Positions 27,601 to 40,511 of a DNA stretch of 64,000 nucleotides are shown one piece after another. Where the stretch lies: the NCBI RefSeq assembly GCF_949628265.1, contig NC_088790.1, forward strand, positions 6,638,545-6,702,544. Reading direction: 5' to 3'. Position 1 is the first letter of the stretch; each line of letters opens with the position of its first letter. The notes beneath the pieces were generated by a model. The model was not told where the DNA came from and did no database searches. It was given only the letters and a program-made list of their open reading frames with translations. This DNA is from Cloeon dipterum. Taxonomy: Eukaryota; Arthropoda; Insecta; Ephemeroptera; Baetidae. Made by a program: the position numbers and the translations under genes.

Positions 27601-30600
27601 AAAAAAATGCAATATTTAGTGAAGTAAAACGAAAATCTTCGTAAGAGGAAGCTGCGTAGAATTTGAATTCCTAATAAAACGCAAAAGATTGTGAATGTCT
27701 TGACAATTTTAAAAGCATTGAAATCGCGGTGAGTAAGCATATACAATTTAAAAAGAAATTTTTTAAGGGGACTAAATTAAGGACATAATGGGGTGGAGGT
27801 TTGTCCTCTGTAAATTCTTCAGCACACAAGAAGATGTCAAGACGAGCTTTTGCAAGTCTGAAGTTTTGTGGAAAATTGAACTAGCGCATGCAGACAAGGC
27901 TACATATCCGCCCATTCGACCCAGAATATTTTTCTCCCTTAAAAAATAAATTTAGCGTAAAACATTTCGTTCAGAGTTTTTGTTTGGCCGTTTTTGAAAA
28001 TCAATTTTGCCTTGGGAAATAATGGGTTTTCCAATTCAAGACCTAAATGCAGGGGATTTGCAGTAAATTTAGCTAATGATTTCAATCACAAACACCGAAC
28101 ATATCGAGGTAGAATCCTCCCAATTAATGTGTTCTTGAGAGAAGGCTTTAATATTAAATTTTATTTCTCTGTTGAACACTCAACGATCATGGATTGTGGT
28201 CCGTAACGGAACATTGAGCTTCTGTTTTTCCCTTATGTAACTGAAAATAGATTTCCAGGGTTGCATCGATTCATAATTCCACCATTAAGAGTCGAAAAAA
28301 TCTTATTAGTTCAAGCTGGAAATTAAAAAAAAGAATGATATCTGTGCGGCATCGCTTAACATTTAACATCACTGGAAACATTATTAGTTTCCAGGCTTTC
28401 GCCTCCATTGGCATCTATAAGCAATTAAATTATCCTTTTAAACATCCTTGTTTTATATTGTCAGTTGTAAAAATAAAAACTGGATGTCAGTAATTGGACT
28501 TATCGCTTTGTGAGAGTATCTTTCCTCTCCAATTACAAAAACGCTTGTTGAATGCCGCGCGCGTAAAAATGTGAGCGTTTCACGCCGATTCTATTCGGAG
28601 AGCTTCTTTCAAAAACGTCAGTGCACGCGTGATCATTAATAATTAGCGCGGTAGGCACATCAGTGACACCAAATCCTCGGTCTGGGAAATACGAGGAGCA
28701 TGAAATCGGCCAGAATGAGCAGGAAACACAGCGCGCGATAGAAAGACGCGCGGCCAAGAGCAAAGGGGCTTTGTGCCGGCAGTCGCGGCGCGGCCTCCAT
28801 TAATCTTGTTCATTTTAACCCTTCAAACACGAGAATAGCCGGCTAATCTACGGCTCGAAAAATGTCGGTGTGGAACCTGAATTGGAATTATTTTCGTTTG
28901 AATCGGCACGCAGGGGCTTTCGTCATTTTTTCCCGCTAACAATTTGTGCTGAGGCCGGGGTGACGCGGCCGAATTTCTTTTTTGGACTTTTCTGCCGCCG
29001 CGTACATGCATAGTGCGTTACTGCTCTTTCACGCGAGATACTCATTCTCTGCATGCCGCGCGGCAATGACAAATCACAATTTGGACAATGACAATGCCTC
29101 CAAATTGAGACATCAAAGAGGAATCGTCAGCACTCTCCACATTAATGCGCTTGAGCGGCTGAAAAGGCTAATTTATTTTACTTTCGACACATATTTTTAC
29201 CAAAGATGGGTGGCGACAAGTCACAAAGCGCAAATTGGCCAATTGCAATTTCATTCAATTCTGGTTGACCTTTGATTTGCGAAATCCACCTTCTGTATAG
29301 AAGCACATTATAGTCTAAGGCCAGTAGAACGTCAATATCATTGATTGTTGAACATATAGAGTCGGCCTTGTTCCTGAAATTAAATTTTTTGTTTACATTA
29401 TGATTTTTTAATCAGCAGGTAATTCAAAAAAATTAAAATATACATATATTTCCATATTTAAAAAAGGTGAATTACTGAAAAAAATGTAATTTCCCCTGTT
29501 CATTTTAATTGCCCTCTTTGAACTCGAAATAAATGAGCTTAACATTTAAATAAACTTAATTCAATTAAGATGTTCACCATTGCTCCTTGATAAAATTTAA
29601 TGCTACTTAATCAAATATGATAATAATTTACAAAATAAACTAAAACTAACAGAACTGTTTATTTATACATTTATTGTTGCATAAAGTTACAAAAAAAATA
29701 TTCGGCGCATAACTGATTTCAAACGTCTAATTCGTCTGGCCGAGCTGGAATATAATAAATTATATTACGAGCAGCGAATGGGTGACGTCACCGTTACATT
29801 TGATTACGGCAAAAAGAATAAGGGCCCTCGCCGCGAGATGAAAGGACCGCCTGCTCGGCTGTCACTCACGCGCGCATTCAAAAGTTTTCCGCTCAAGTGA
29901 TTCATGTCTGCTGCAGCAATTCGCTCTCCCATTGGCCAACGGGCTCAGCATGGCTGACTGAAAGCGAAAGCTGCACGGTACTGCCATCTATGTACTAGAC
30001 GGGTAGGATTACAAGTTTGGAGAGTTGACGGAAGGTAGCAGTTAAGTATTTTAAGTACAGCAAGCTATTCCATTGACTTCTAACACCCCCATAATCTAAA
30101 TGAATTTTCAATCAATATAATTTTTAGCTAGTTTGACCATTGTATTACCTCTCAAAATTAAAAATCATTTTATGTACATTATTAAATATTTTTATTCGTA
30201 AGTGCATAAATAGAAATTTATCAGTAAAATTGGGTTTTATAAAAAGATTAGAGTTTACACTATTATGAAATATATTTTATTCCCTGCAGTGGTGGTTGTT
30301 CAACCTGCTCCCCTGCTAAAAAATAAAATAAATTTTGTCAAGCCTAAATAAGTTAAAAATTCTGGAACTATTATTTATTTATGAAAATTAGAATAAAAAT
30401 GAAAAATCAAAACGGGGTTAATTTAATTACTATTTGATTTTAAAATGGTTACTCCTACACAGGCATTTAACAAAGAATTGAAGGCTAAATAAGAATTCTA
30501 AAAATTAAAAAAAAAATAATGTCGCTCAAACTGTTTAGCAGCTGCGTTTCTATACTCCGTGGGCGGTGGGCCTCATCAATAATACATTACCTCCAAAACA

Positions 30601-31680
30601 AAATTCATAAATCACAGCCACAGAGTATATTAGCTGCAGAGAATTGTGATTTTTGTGTATCATTGATAGTTGAAAACGCCCGCTGCAACTCGCATCATCT
30701 CCCTGCGGTGGAGGTAGGAAATATCCACTAACAAAAATTCAACAAAGCCTCAAATTCTATCCTTTCCTATGAGAGCTATTTAGGCTTCCAATTCTTGTTA
30801 ATATGCCTAAATGGGAAGGAGCCTTTGTTATAATTATGCCTGTTATATGAAACAAAAATTGGAATTGTCGTGCGGCGATTCTGTCCAATAAATTAAAAAA
30901 AAAATCTGATTCAAATTTCATTTTCTTTGCATGTCTCACTCTCTTTTCTAACTTAGGCTTCCAGTAATATAAATACTGCAAAATACCCTATTGAAGCTTA
31001 AAAAGTTTCAGCTTTAACATAATTCAAATTTTCGCCTTGAGCGAGTTTCATAAAAGCTATTAACTATTTAAAAAGAATTTTATAAAATTAATTCAGTTTG
31101 GTTGTTATGTGTAAAACAAAAACTTGCAGTTTCTTTCCTAATATACATTTTGAAATTATTCTTGTTTATTTTTCATCTAAGTCAAATACACAAATGCATA
31201 AGTCAAATAATATACAAATGAAAAGCTTTCAAGGAAGTCCATTTTTTAATATTTAATCTTCCTGGCAAACGGCATTTATTGTCACTCCCATTACAAATTA
31301 ATTAAGTAACTCACCACTTTGAAGGACTATAGAGAGTTCACTAAAGAATATTGAGTAAAAAAACAACGGTCGATCTGGTGTCATTAAAATTAACCATACA
31401 GCTTTTCTAAAAGAGTTGTCGCTTTTTCCTTCAAACAATATTGATTTACTTTCATTAAAATCATTATTAATTCTATTACCAAAATAACGTCTCTACTTCA
31501 AGATTACAATGGACATTTGGAATCATATTTATATACTTTTCCACGCAATTTTGCGGCTTTCACGAGCAGACGATGATGAGTGGCCATTGAACTTCCTGCG
31601 TGTTTCGTCCAGTGTCCCGTGGCTGCTTCCGGCGGTGAAGTATTCATCAATTCATATGAGCGCTGAATGCGATTTGTATG
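24601..31680. other. Intergenic between the 24-kb repeat and mir-10
   Basis: No supportable gene. GC-richer islands lie at about 24600-24750, 25560-25880, 26000-26230, 28540-29060 and 29760-29990. The last contains a perfect 12-bp palindrome with a CRE core (GGTGACGTCACC, 29781-29792). A 175-codon open frame at 25116-25643 on the minus strand lacks an ATG at its head and looks spurious. Confidence 0.4.
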
Positions 31681-31762
31681 CCCCACACAAACCTCTCTAG
31701 AACCGAATTTGTTGCTTATAATCAAACAAATTCGGATCTACAGGGTAGATGTAGAACATTAG
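31681..31762 (-). ncRNA. mir-10: microRNA mir-10 precursor
   Basis: On the minus strand, the 22-nt 5p arm at 31747-31726 matches animal miR-10 as I know it, with seed ACCCTGTAG and core GATCCGAATTTGT. The 3p arm at 31711-31689 begins CAAATTCGGTTCTAGAG and pairs with it across a loop of about 14 nt (TTTGATTATAAGCA region). miR-10 is a deeply conserved microRNA located in Hox clusters, between Dfd and Scr in arthropods, and its position and strand relative to Dfd here agree with that. The 5p/3p pairing has the 3-nt class of mismatches usual for this hairpin. The primary transcript start is not visible. Confidence 0.97.
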
Positions 31763-34700
31763 CTCACATGATGAATTTTCACCCCAAATCTGAAACATTT
31801 TTCAACACGTTAGACATGGTGTGTGAAATAATGAATAAGAGTAATCTGTGGGTTTTACAGGTCTCTTATTGTCAACTTTTTGACACGCTAAGAGCTGTGT
31901 ATGCACGCTTTGGCCCTGACGAAATCATTTAGCGGCTGATGCAAATTAGTTTGGCAGTAGTTTATGCGACATGTGCGTGATGTGTAAGCGAGTTTACGAT
32001 TGGGGTCTCCGCTCGAGTTATTATCAGCACGACACCGTGGTGTCTCGGCGGATCACAGGAGCTTCTGGTAAACCTCCCTGTCACCGTCAATATTATTATA
32101 ACTCTAAACAAATAATTTTGGAGGCCATAAACTTCGAAATAAAAATATATTATAACTGCTTGTGGCTATTCTTTAAAGAAATTGTATAAAAAACATCTAA
32201 AGGTAGTATTAAAATAAGTAAACTTAAGCAGCTTTGCTATACACCAGTAAAATAAAGGCTAAATATTGACTTTCAATATTTTTAAACATTTTTATGTAGA
32301 TTAATTTTTGTCATTCTGGCCAATTAGATTTTTTTGCCGAAATAAGGAATTAAAAAACAATACCAACTAACCATGTGGCACTATTGCATTCAAAAGCTAG
32401 GATAGCCAATTCAAAATACGCTTCAAAAAATTAATTAAAATAATTACCAGCAAAAATATAAGCTATTCGAGGCTTTCACAATTTTACAATGAATTGGGGG
32501 CGCAACTGTGATGCAGAAACTAACCGGAAAAAGGGAACCAATGAGGTTTTAAGCAATGCCGGTTCATTGCTATAGTTTGTGATCCAGGTCCAATCAGAAA
32601 TATTTCCAATATAAAAATTTTATGCGAAATAGCGATGTGAGGGTAGCATACCATATGTCCTGGCAACTGTTATAGAAACAAATGAGTGTATATTTTGCGC
32701 CTGGCCAAATATCTCTGTCTGATATCAGCTTACCGTCCAGTTTATGGCTACCTCACACGCACCCACGAACTTTGTGTGCTATGCGGATAGCCGGGCAAAC
32801 ACACACGCGTACAAAAATGCTTGAGTGCACACGACACATGCTCCGATATATATAAAAAATAATTACACGAAAAGTCACGTGAATGAAATTAAAAGCCATT
32901 TGCGCGTTTTATGATTCTCACGTTGTACGATTTCAATTCTTATCTCGCAAAGCATATCAAACATTTTGAATTTTATCCCTTCCGCCTGCTGAAAGGCGCA
33001 TTGTGAAAATTAGTCGGCGTCGACAGAGAATAACGAATTAATATTTAACAAAACAGCAAACATCTGTGGGATGGTGATTACACATAATTTAACGAAGCAG
33101 AGGCGCGTCGGAGTAAATAAAAGTGTTAACGTTAAGGCCAATCACAGGCCGCTTCCACTCAAAACTATTTGCATGAGGGGCGAGGACGAAGTGTTTGACT
33201 GTTTCATCTAACATCTCTATAAATGCCACTGCCACCGGGTAATGAGCCCAAGGCACAAAAGGAAATGGCATCGCCGCCGCTCTATGCTCTCCACCACGCT
33301 AGCTGGCGAGTCTTTTATGGAAATTATTCTCTATCTCCCAGCACATTTAATATCAGAGACGCCCTCCACTCTGCGCGTCAAAGTATGCAGATAAGTGAAA
33401 CATTTCAATTCCTGCCAGCTAGAAGAAACATTAATCATTCCGCGGGGACAACTAAAGCGAGATCCAATTAACACCGAGTTGCACCAAAGTTTAGTCATTA
33501 GCAAGAGGCTAAATAGTAAATTTGCTCTCGTGTGTGTGTGTTTGTGTGTGCACGCAATTCACTCGGAATTTATGTCTCATTTTCGAGTGCGAGGAAGCAG
33601 AAAACACATGTCTCCAGGACACGTTTCCTATTTGCATTAGGCGCGGCAACAAAACGCTCGAGTGAACAGTGTAGTGCACAACATACGCACACAGACAGAA
33701 CGTTCTCGATGTACGAGCTAGTGCAAAAAAGTTGCAAGTAACCCACTTTGTGTGTGTGTGTGTGTATGAAATGTTTATGGTTGAGAGACAGACAGATGCG
33801 TTTTGTTTTTTATGGCTTTGCCCGTCCCGCGGAGAATAAACGCGCCGCGCTCGCTAAATGAGCTCGCTTGTTTACCAGTTAAATTTGCAATTGGTAAAAA
33901 ATGGAAGATCTACGAAATTTAATGTCATGGTTGTTTCATGAAGTAGTATTCATTATGAATGGCAGATGAAGTCGCATTCCTTTCGTTTCAGCTAATCGTG
34001 TCAACAAAAATGTAATTCAAAATGACCGGACACTCCTAAAAGAGCGTGTGTATTTGTAACAATCCTGTTGCTATTTGCCCTTCAATTCAACTTTTGGTAA
34101 CTCACTTGACGCTTGAATGTTGAAATGTGAGAGTGGCTCCTGTGTTAGAGATTGTCCTGCTGCTCATTCCTGAAACAAAGATAAATTAAGTAATCCATTT
34201 GAACTTGAGGCTGTTTAGATAAGTACTAAAATTTTTATGTAAAAAGGCAAAAAGTGAGTGCTTGCCCACGTTAAAGATGAGATAACCCAATATCCTGCAC
34301 CCTAGAGAATTGAACAATGTGAAGTCTATGTTTAACTCAGAGGTCAAGAATGCATTGATTACAGCTTCCATTGTGAGCCAGGTAGGAAAAAGAGGAGGAC
34401 GCTGCCCCTGCTCTGGCGTCATGGAGGGATGAAATGCTTTGGCGGCTCCGCTTTGGTCCGTTTCAAGAAAAGTCGCTGCCAGCTGCGCGCAAGAAATAAC
34501 AGGGGGCCCCCGGCCTTCTATAATGTTGCTTTATAGCGATTTAGTACCCCGCATTCTTTCCGAAAGCAAAATATATGACTTATGAGGCCTTGGCCTGTTA
34601 GGTGGTCGAAAATTCGTGTTGAACAGTCACTTCCTGCGTGCGACCCATCCCTGCTGCAGGCTATGGCAGCCTGATTGTTCGAGGGAAATTGGACTCGCGT

Positions 34701-37230
34701 TGCTTGCCCAAGATATTTCACGAAGTGATTTTTTAATCTAGCGAACTAGCAAGATGTTGAGGATGAGTATGGGTATAGATGTTAATAATTATTGTTCAAT
34801 CGCAAAATGGAAATTTAGCTTGAAATTTTGATCAAAACTGAATTAACGATTAATCTCCTTGGCAACTAAGAATATTCAATGATGTAAGTTGAGTCTTTAA
34901 ATTTTTAAGTCAGGAAATTGCAAGGACTTTCTCAAAAGAGGTAATTATTTCACTGCCATTTGCACGAAAAGTGTGAATCAGCGAAAAGCACGCAGGGAGT
35001 GATATGAAAAAGGGCACATGCATAGAGAACAAGCTCAAATAATATACACTTTCCCCTCTATGGGCCTCCCCCTTGTCTTTGCATGAAATCTAGCTCGGGG
35101 TGGCTCAAGGGGTGCGTTCGGCGTCCCTCAAGGGCGGGTCAGCTCTCTCTTTTTGCTACTTTTTGTTGCTCGCTGCAAAACATCTGATCAACTTTTCTAC
35201 TTTTCACGCAGCGTTTTAACAAGACCCACTGGCAAATTTTCAACGATCTCGCAACTCCGCGTTTTCCGTTTTTTGCTTCAAAACTTTAGAGCTGGAGCTG
35301 CTGGCCGACTGCCAATTTTCGGATAATAATCATGTTCGCACAAAAGCACAGCAAATTTGCTTGATGCAAATTACCAAAATTGTACTTTTGCCGCGCCAAC
35401 AAAGTTGAATCTTTTAGCAACTCGTAAATTTGCGCGCTGCAACACTCGAATACAGATTAGCAAATATTTCACGCTGTCGGGTGTGATTGTAGAATTTCTA
35501 ACGGCATAAATTTGAAATGAATTGCACCTGTGCTCGTTTGAATATTTATTGGTGTGTAATTCACCGAGTGATTTGTGCTGTGGTGATCGAAATGCGCAAA
35601 TAATGCAAAGCCGCACAGTATTATATGTACGGCGGCGGAGCAAGGGCTGCTGCCACAGGTTGAATGCACCATCATGCTGCAATCATTAATATCTGTCCGA
35701 CCCGAAAACAGGGTCAAAAACACACTACAAAGCGAGGCGAGTTTTGTGTCTACACATATACGAGCACGCTGCTTTGAAAATAAACAGAAGCTGCATTAAT
35801 GTGTGTGCCTAGTTCATTTCGTTCTTTATACGCCACTTTGCCGTCAATGTGAATATTCATAGGAGTGTCAACGACCTTCCAAGTAAATTAGAAAAACAAA
35901 AATACGCAAATAATAGATCTAAAATAAAACATTTCTGCTTGTGAGTAAATAAAAACAATTATTTTAAATGGTCGCCAATAATTTACAGTTTAAATAAATA
36001 AATATTTAGTCAAAAAGATCATGCATAGAAAATTATGAAAACGATATGTTAAAAAGATCAGAGAAATAGACGCGAACAAGGGTCGCGCCTACAAGTTATT
36101 CGCTTACCAACTGGCAAAGTTTCTCCTAGAGAGGGTGGTCGGATATGAAAAGTGTGTCTGCATCAAGTGCGTCCAGCATGCCAACTTTTGAGAGGTCAGT
36201 CCAACAGCGAGTGACTTTTTTGCAAGCACTTGGCCGGAGATGGCTTCAGCGAGAGACTCGCGTGTATTTTTATTCAGACGGCAAAATGGGGTTGGAAATT
36301 GCTCTGGGTGGGGTTGGTCTGGGGGCGGGGTCGCTGTCAAATCAATACTCGGCGCACCCTCGTCTAGCCGGCCGGCTAGCTAGCGTAGGCCAGGCACGCT
36401 GCCTAATTTACGCATCAAGGGCCTCGCATGCGAATTTGACACTCCAGTGAACATCTTTTCAGAGCAATTTTTACCCCTCCTTAAATGTGTATTCTTTTTT
36501 GAGGATGGTCCAAAACGCTTTTCTGAAAACACAAACAAATTTTCACATTATTAATACGGCAGGCTACTTCAAAGACACGCATTTCAATGAATTTACCAAA
36601 TACACACTCGTCCTGTTAGCTTTCATAAGAGAATTTTACTAATCAGTGCATTATCCTAGTGTGTGAATAAATTTTAAAAATTAAAAGGTGACGATCTCTC
36701 TGCCTCTGACATTCCTGACTAACCAAGATATTACACGAACGGTCCTCTGGGCCGGATACACTCTTTTAAAATGAGTGTAAACGAGCCAGAATAATTTGTA
36801 ATTCGTTGCGAGCCGAATGCGTATTCTTTGAAAATGAACGCAAGTCTGACAAGTGGATTTGAAAAATTGTTTCAAAATTTAAACTTGTGTAAATTATCAG
36901 TAGGTTTTGATCGTTTACTGGGCAGGTTATGGTTTTCATGTATCTGCCTGTAAGTTCACTGTAATTTAAATTTTGATCGTGAGATTGTGATTAGAAATAT
37001 TTCGGTTTAGAATTTAACTTTGAAATTCGTCTTCAAAAAGTGGCTAAAATATTTTTTATTCATTAATCATTAGGACTGTTATTTTAAGACGGGTTTTTAA
37101 AAAAATTTAATATTTGTAGAACGTGTATTTGTTTTTGGAGTAATGTAGTACATAAGACATTTTTGCGCGCAACACTTGCCCACTGTGCAAATTTAGCATT
37201 TTTGTCCAAATATGTCAAGAGCGACTGACT
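31763..37230. other. Intergenic upstream of mir-10
   Basis: No supportable gene. A GC-richer block at about 31980-32095 lies 0.25 kb upstream of the mir-10 hairpin and could belong to its primary transcript or promoter. Short (GT)n tracts lie at about 33531-33550 and 33751-33766. Islands at about 34380-34720, 35100-35330 and 36080-36440 are GC-richer; the last includes a perfect 16-bp palindrome at 36364-36379. No Scr exon (hexapeptide or homeobox) was found. Confidence 0.4.
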
Positions 37231-37391
37231 TTTTTAAGGCATTCTTAGCAGTCCTGTCGAAGCAATGCGAGATATTTAAGCATTTCGGGGATCTTTTACT
37301 GGCAACTATATGTCAGAGATGACAAAAAGTGGTTTGGAATGCTCAAATGTCTAGCATTGCTTCGACAGAACTTCTAAGAATGCCTTAAAAA
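37231..37391. repeat. Fold-back repeat with about 38-bp inverted arms
   Basis: Arms 37231-37268 and 37354-37391 are near-perfect reverse complements (outer TTTTTAAGGCATTCTTAG, inner GTCGAAGCAATGC). They enclose about 85 bp related to the 24.4-kb repeat. The layout is that of a small non-autonomous inverted-repeat element. Confidence 0.75.
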
Positions 37392-40300
37392 TGCGACTTG
37401 CTAGCCTTTCTAGCGGATTTAGGGAAAAATAGCTGGCGTTCCAATAAAATATCTCAGTGCGAGGAGGCGAATAGACATTTGAATGATTTCAAAATGTTAA
37501 AACCTATTCTTGTAGGAAAATGGAATTTTCTAAAATTTTAGAAACAAAAAGAGGACAGTTCTGACTGTTTTTCAAAGGGCTTTTGCATGTGAAAACCCCG
37601 TTTTGAGTGAAAAAATATAATACATTTATTGGACTAAATTCCGCTTTGACACAGAATCATGAGAAAAATTTCTAAGCGCAAAAAGGAAAATCTGTTTTGG
37701 ATTTTTAGCCAGTTTAGATGGTTTTAGACGCCTTTAGATGGTTTTGGCAGTTTTTGACGATATTAAGTATGGTTCAAATGGCTCGAGATCGCGTTATACC
37801 GTGTTCATTTGATAGTCCCGCAAAGATTAGAAGAACTTTAAAATATAGTCAACCGTCTAAAGTTAACAGCCCTATGAGCAGTTTTTAATTAAGTTTAATT
37901 CACGCATATACTGATCATTTTGTAAGCGTTGCATATTATTCAACATTTAACGTTCTGTTGTCAGAAAGGTATTTTAATGAACAAAGAAGTTAAGACCGCG
38001 TGCAAGAATTTAGGTCAAATTCTTGGCCAAGCATAAATTTCAAACTGTTAGAAATTGCTTTTCGCACGGCGAATTGCTTAGTTATTAAAATATTTCCATT
38101 TCCCGCGATGTTACATTTCAACAATAATGGGGTATCGCAGCTAAATTAAGTGCACCTAGGATGTGAAGAGAACCCTGCAGCCCCTTTACGCGCACTTCAT
38201 CCAATAATGGTCTCGAAATAAAATTGTACAACGTTCATTCCTGGATTTTTATATATTAAGAGAAAAATTATCGAAATAATATAATAAAATCCAAAATAAG
38301 GACAGAAAAATTAAAAAAACAGTATTATTGTTTCCTAATACAGCTCAAATCAAAAATTGTTTAGCAGGAGTATTCCTCCACTTATTGTTAGGTGAGGTGA
38401 ACTTTGTTCGGACTTTGAAATTTGAACTGGCTTGGTGGCTTTCAACTGTCTGTAATCACCAATAATTTGATTCCTACGAGCAGTTTTTGCTCAATAATCT
38501 ATCCCGAAAATTTTTTTAATTACAAAATAGCAAAAAAGGTTCACCATTAAGGGCCAACGAAATGATCAATTTTCAAAGTTTCAAGTAGGAGAACGCACTT
38601 TCAAATTAAAAAAAAATCTATTCCCTTTTTTAACGGTTACTAGGGTTGTAAGTTATTATAGCCGCAGAAGAGATGCAGTGGGAATAGCGGCACTGGAAAG
38701 GAAATATTCCAGTTACAAAAAGATATGACCTACCTGAAAATGAGAGACATTGGGCCAGGCGAGGGAGCAGCGGAGCGAAGAGAGAAGACTTGTGGAAGGA
38801 TCGCAGGCTGCTGAAGGAATAAAAAGTTGAGGCGGTGGTTGCTGGGAGTGTGGTGTGGTGGAGGCCAAGCAAACTAACATGCATAACGCCATGGGTATGA
38901 ATTGCTCGCCCGCTCAGGGGAGGGGGCTCAATTGAATTGAATTGAGCAACAGCCAAGAGAGCAAAGCAACACAGAACAGGCAGCCAATTTCAACAAGCGG
39001 CCAAAGCAAAGCCAAGCCAAGCTTATTTCCCAAAATGGGAAATTCCCTTGTATTTGACTGGCACTGCGCATAAGGTCTTTTTAATGAAATTCGGCTGCGG
39101 TAAAATTTGCATGGAGAACAGTGGTTTTCACGAAACGGAAAAATTGGGAAGAGGGAGAAATGCCAAGTTGAAGTGAATATCTACAATAATGAATTCAATC
39201 ACTCATCAAATCAGTGTGACTTATTAAGTTCAATTTTAGAGTGTGTCTCACAAGAACACTCAATTTATATCAATTGAAATTTCAGATTAAATAATTGTGA
39301 CGTAGTTAAAGTGGATTGATTCAGGTTTACGTTTTTGCAGTTGTTTAAATTGTTAGTTTGAATAATTCTTTAAAAAAGGTGCAAAAATCAAATTGTGACT
39401 AAGTAACCCTTCCATTTCAAAATTTGCCAAATTTCTCAATAATTATACGGTTTGAGAATGATTTTTTCGCTTGATTTCGGCACGTAAAATGTCAAGAATG
39501 ATGGGATTGCGGCTAAAACAATGCGCTCGAGAATATTGATTTGGACGGGAATGCGTCCACTAATTCTAACTACACAGTAAAGAATGTGTAGCATGGCCAT
39601 TTCTGACGGCACTTTATTTCATCTACACCAGGAAAAAATAATTTTCTTTCAGCTGTTATAGCTAATGTGTTTTATTATCCCTGCCAATGGTGTTAATTTA
39701 TCATTGTACAAGTATTGAGCTTGATTTCTCATTGATTCCTTCAATTCAACTTAATTACCTATCAATTCTTCTGTTTACTGCAAAAATGTCTAAATACAAG
39801 CAGAAAAATAAAAACAGGAACATCCGAAGCACTCGTGGAGAGTACCAGCATAACTTAGAATTTGATGATGAATTCCAACGCTTATAAATAATTTTAAATA
39901 TTTAATTACTTAATTTTGAGAAATAAACTGAACTGAGGATTGAGGAACGCTAAATATGAAATACGCAACTGTCTCTTTAATATGGAAAGAAATTAAACGA
40001 GTGTGGATCACAACATTTTTGAGCGCTGACGGCAACTTGTCCCGGAATTGACGATTTTAAGAGAACGAACGTTAGCCGGGGATGGTTTTAGGTGGGACAG
40101 CATTTCCTATTGCAAGTGCAAACTGCAAATCAGCAGTTGCTTATTTATTAAGCATCCATTCATTAAAGCGTAATAGAAAAACATGAAAACTTTTGCAGAG
40201 CTCATAAATTGTACTTGTCTTTGATGTTTTCTAGTTTAAACTTTATTTGTCTCGACTCGACATAGGTGCAAACTGGTGCCCTGTTTATTAAAATCGAAAT

Positions 40301-40469
40301 TTTTATTTTCATATAGTTTGAAAATTATTATCTTCCTCAAGTTGAAATACTTTAAAGTCAATTAAATATACAATTGTTTTAATATTCTGCAGTTATTAAG
40401 TAACTTAATCCCGATTATTTATATTTGCTTAGATCAAATATAAAAATCAAAAGTACCAAAACACAAACA

Positions 40470-40471
<2 letters not shown>
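37392..40471. other. Intergenic
   Basis: AT-rich, with no gene that can be supported. A short ORF of 33 codons at 39786-39887 followed by AATAAA is listed separately as a candidate. Confidence 0.4.
39786..39887 (+). CDS. Possible small ORF or terminal exon (33 aa), unrecognised
   Basis: The ATG at 39786 has an AAAATGTC context and opens a very hydrophilic 33-codon frame: a Lys/Asn/Arg-rich first half, then an acidic NLEFDDEF segment. The stop is followed about 35 nt later by AATAAA (near 39922). The frame is open upstream with a Leu/Ile-rich stretch, so it could instead be the last exon of a longer gene. I recognise no family. Chance occurrence is quite possible. Confidence 0.18.
   Translation: MSKYKQKNKNRNIRSTRGEYQHNLEFDDEFQRL

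Positions 40472-40510
<39 letters not shown>
40472..40510. repeat. (TA)n microsatellite
   Basis: About 19 AT/TA units, directly adjoining a GC-rich block at 40511-40850. Confidence 0.95.
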
Positions 40511-40511
<1 letters not shown>

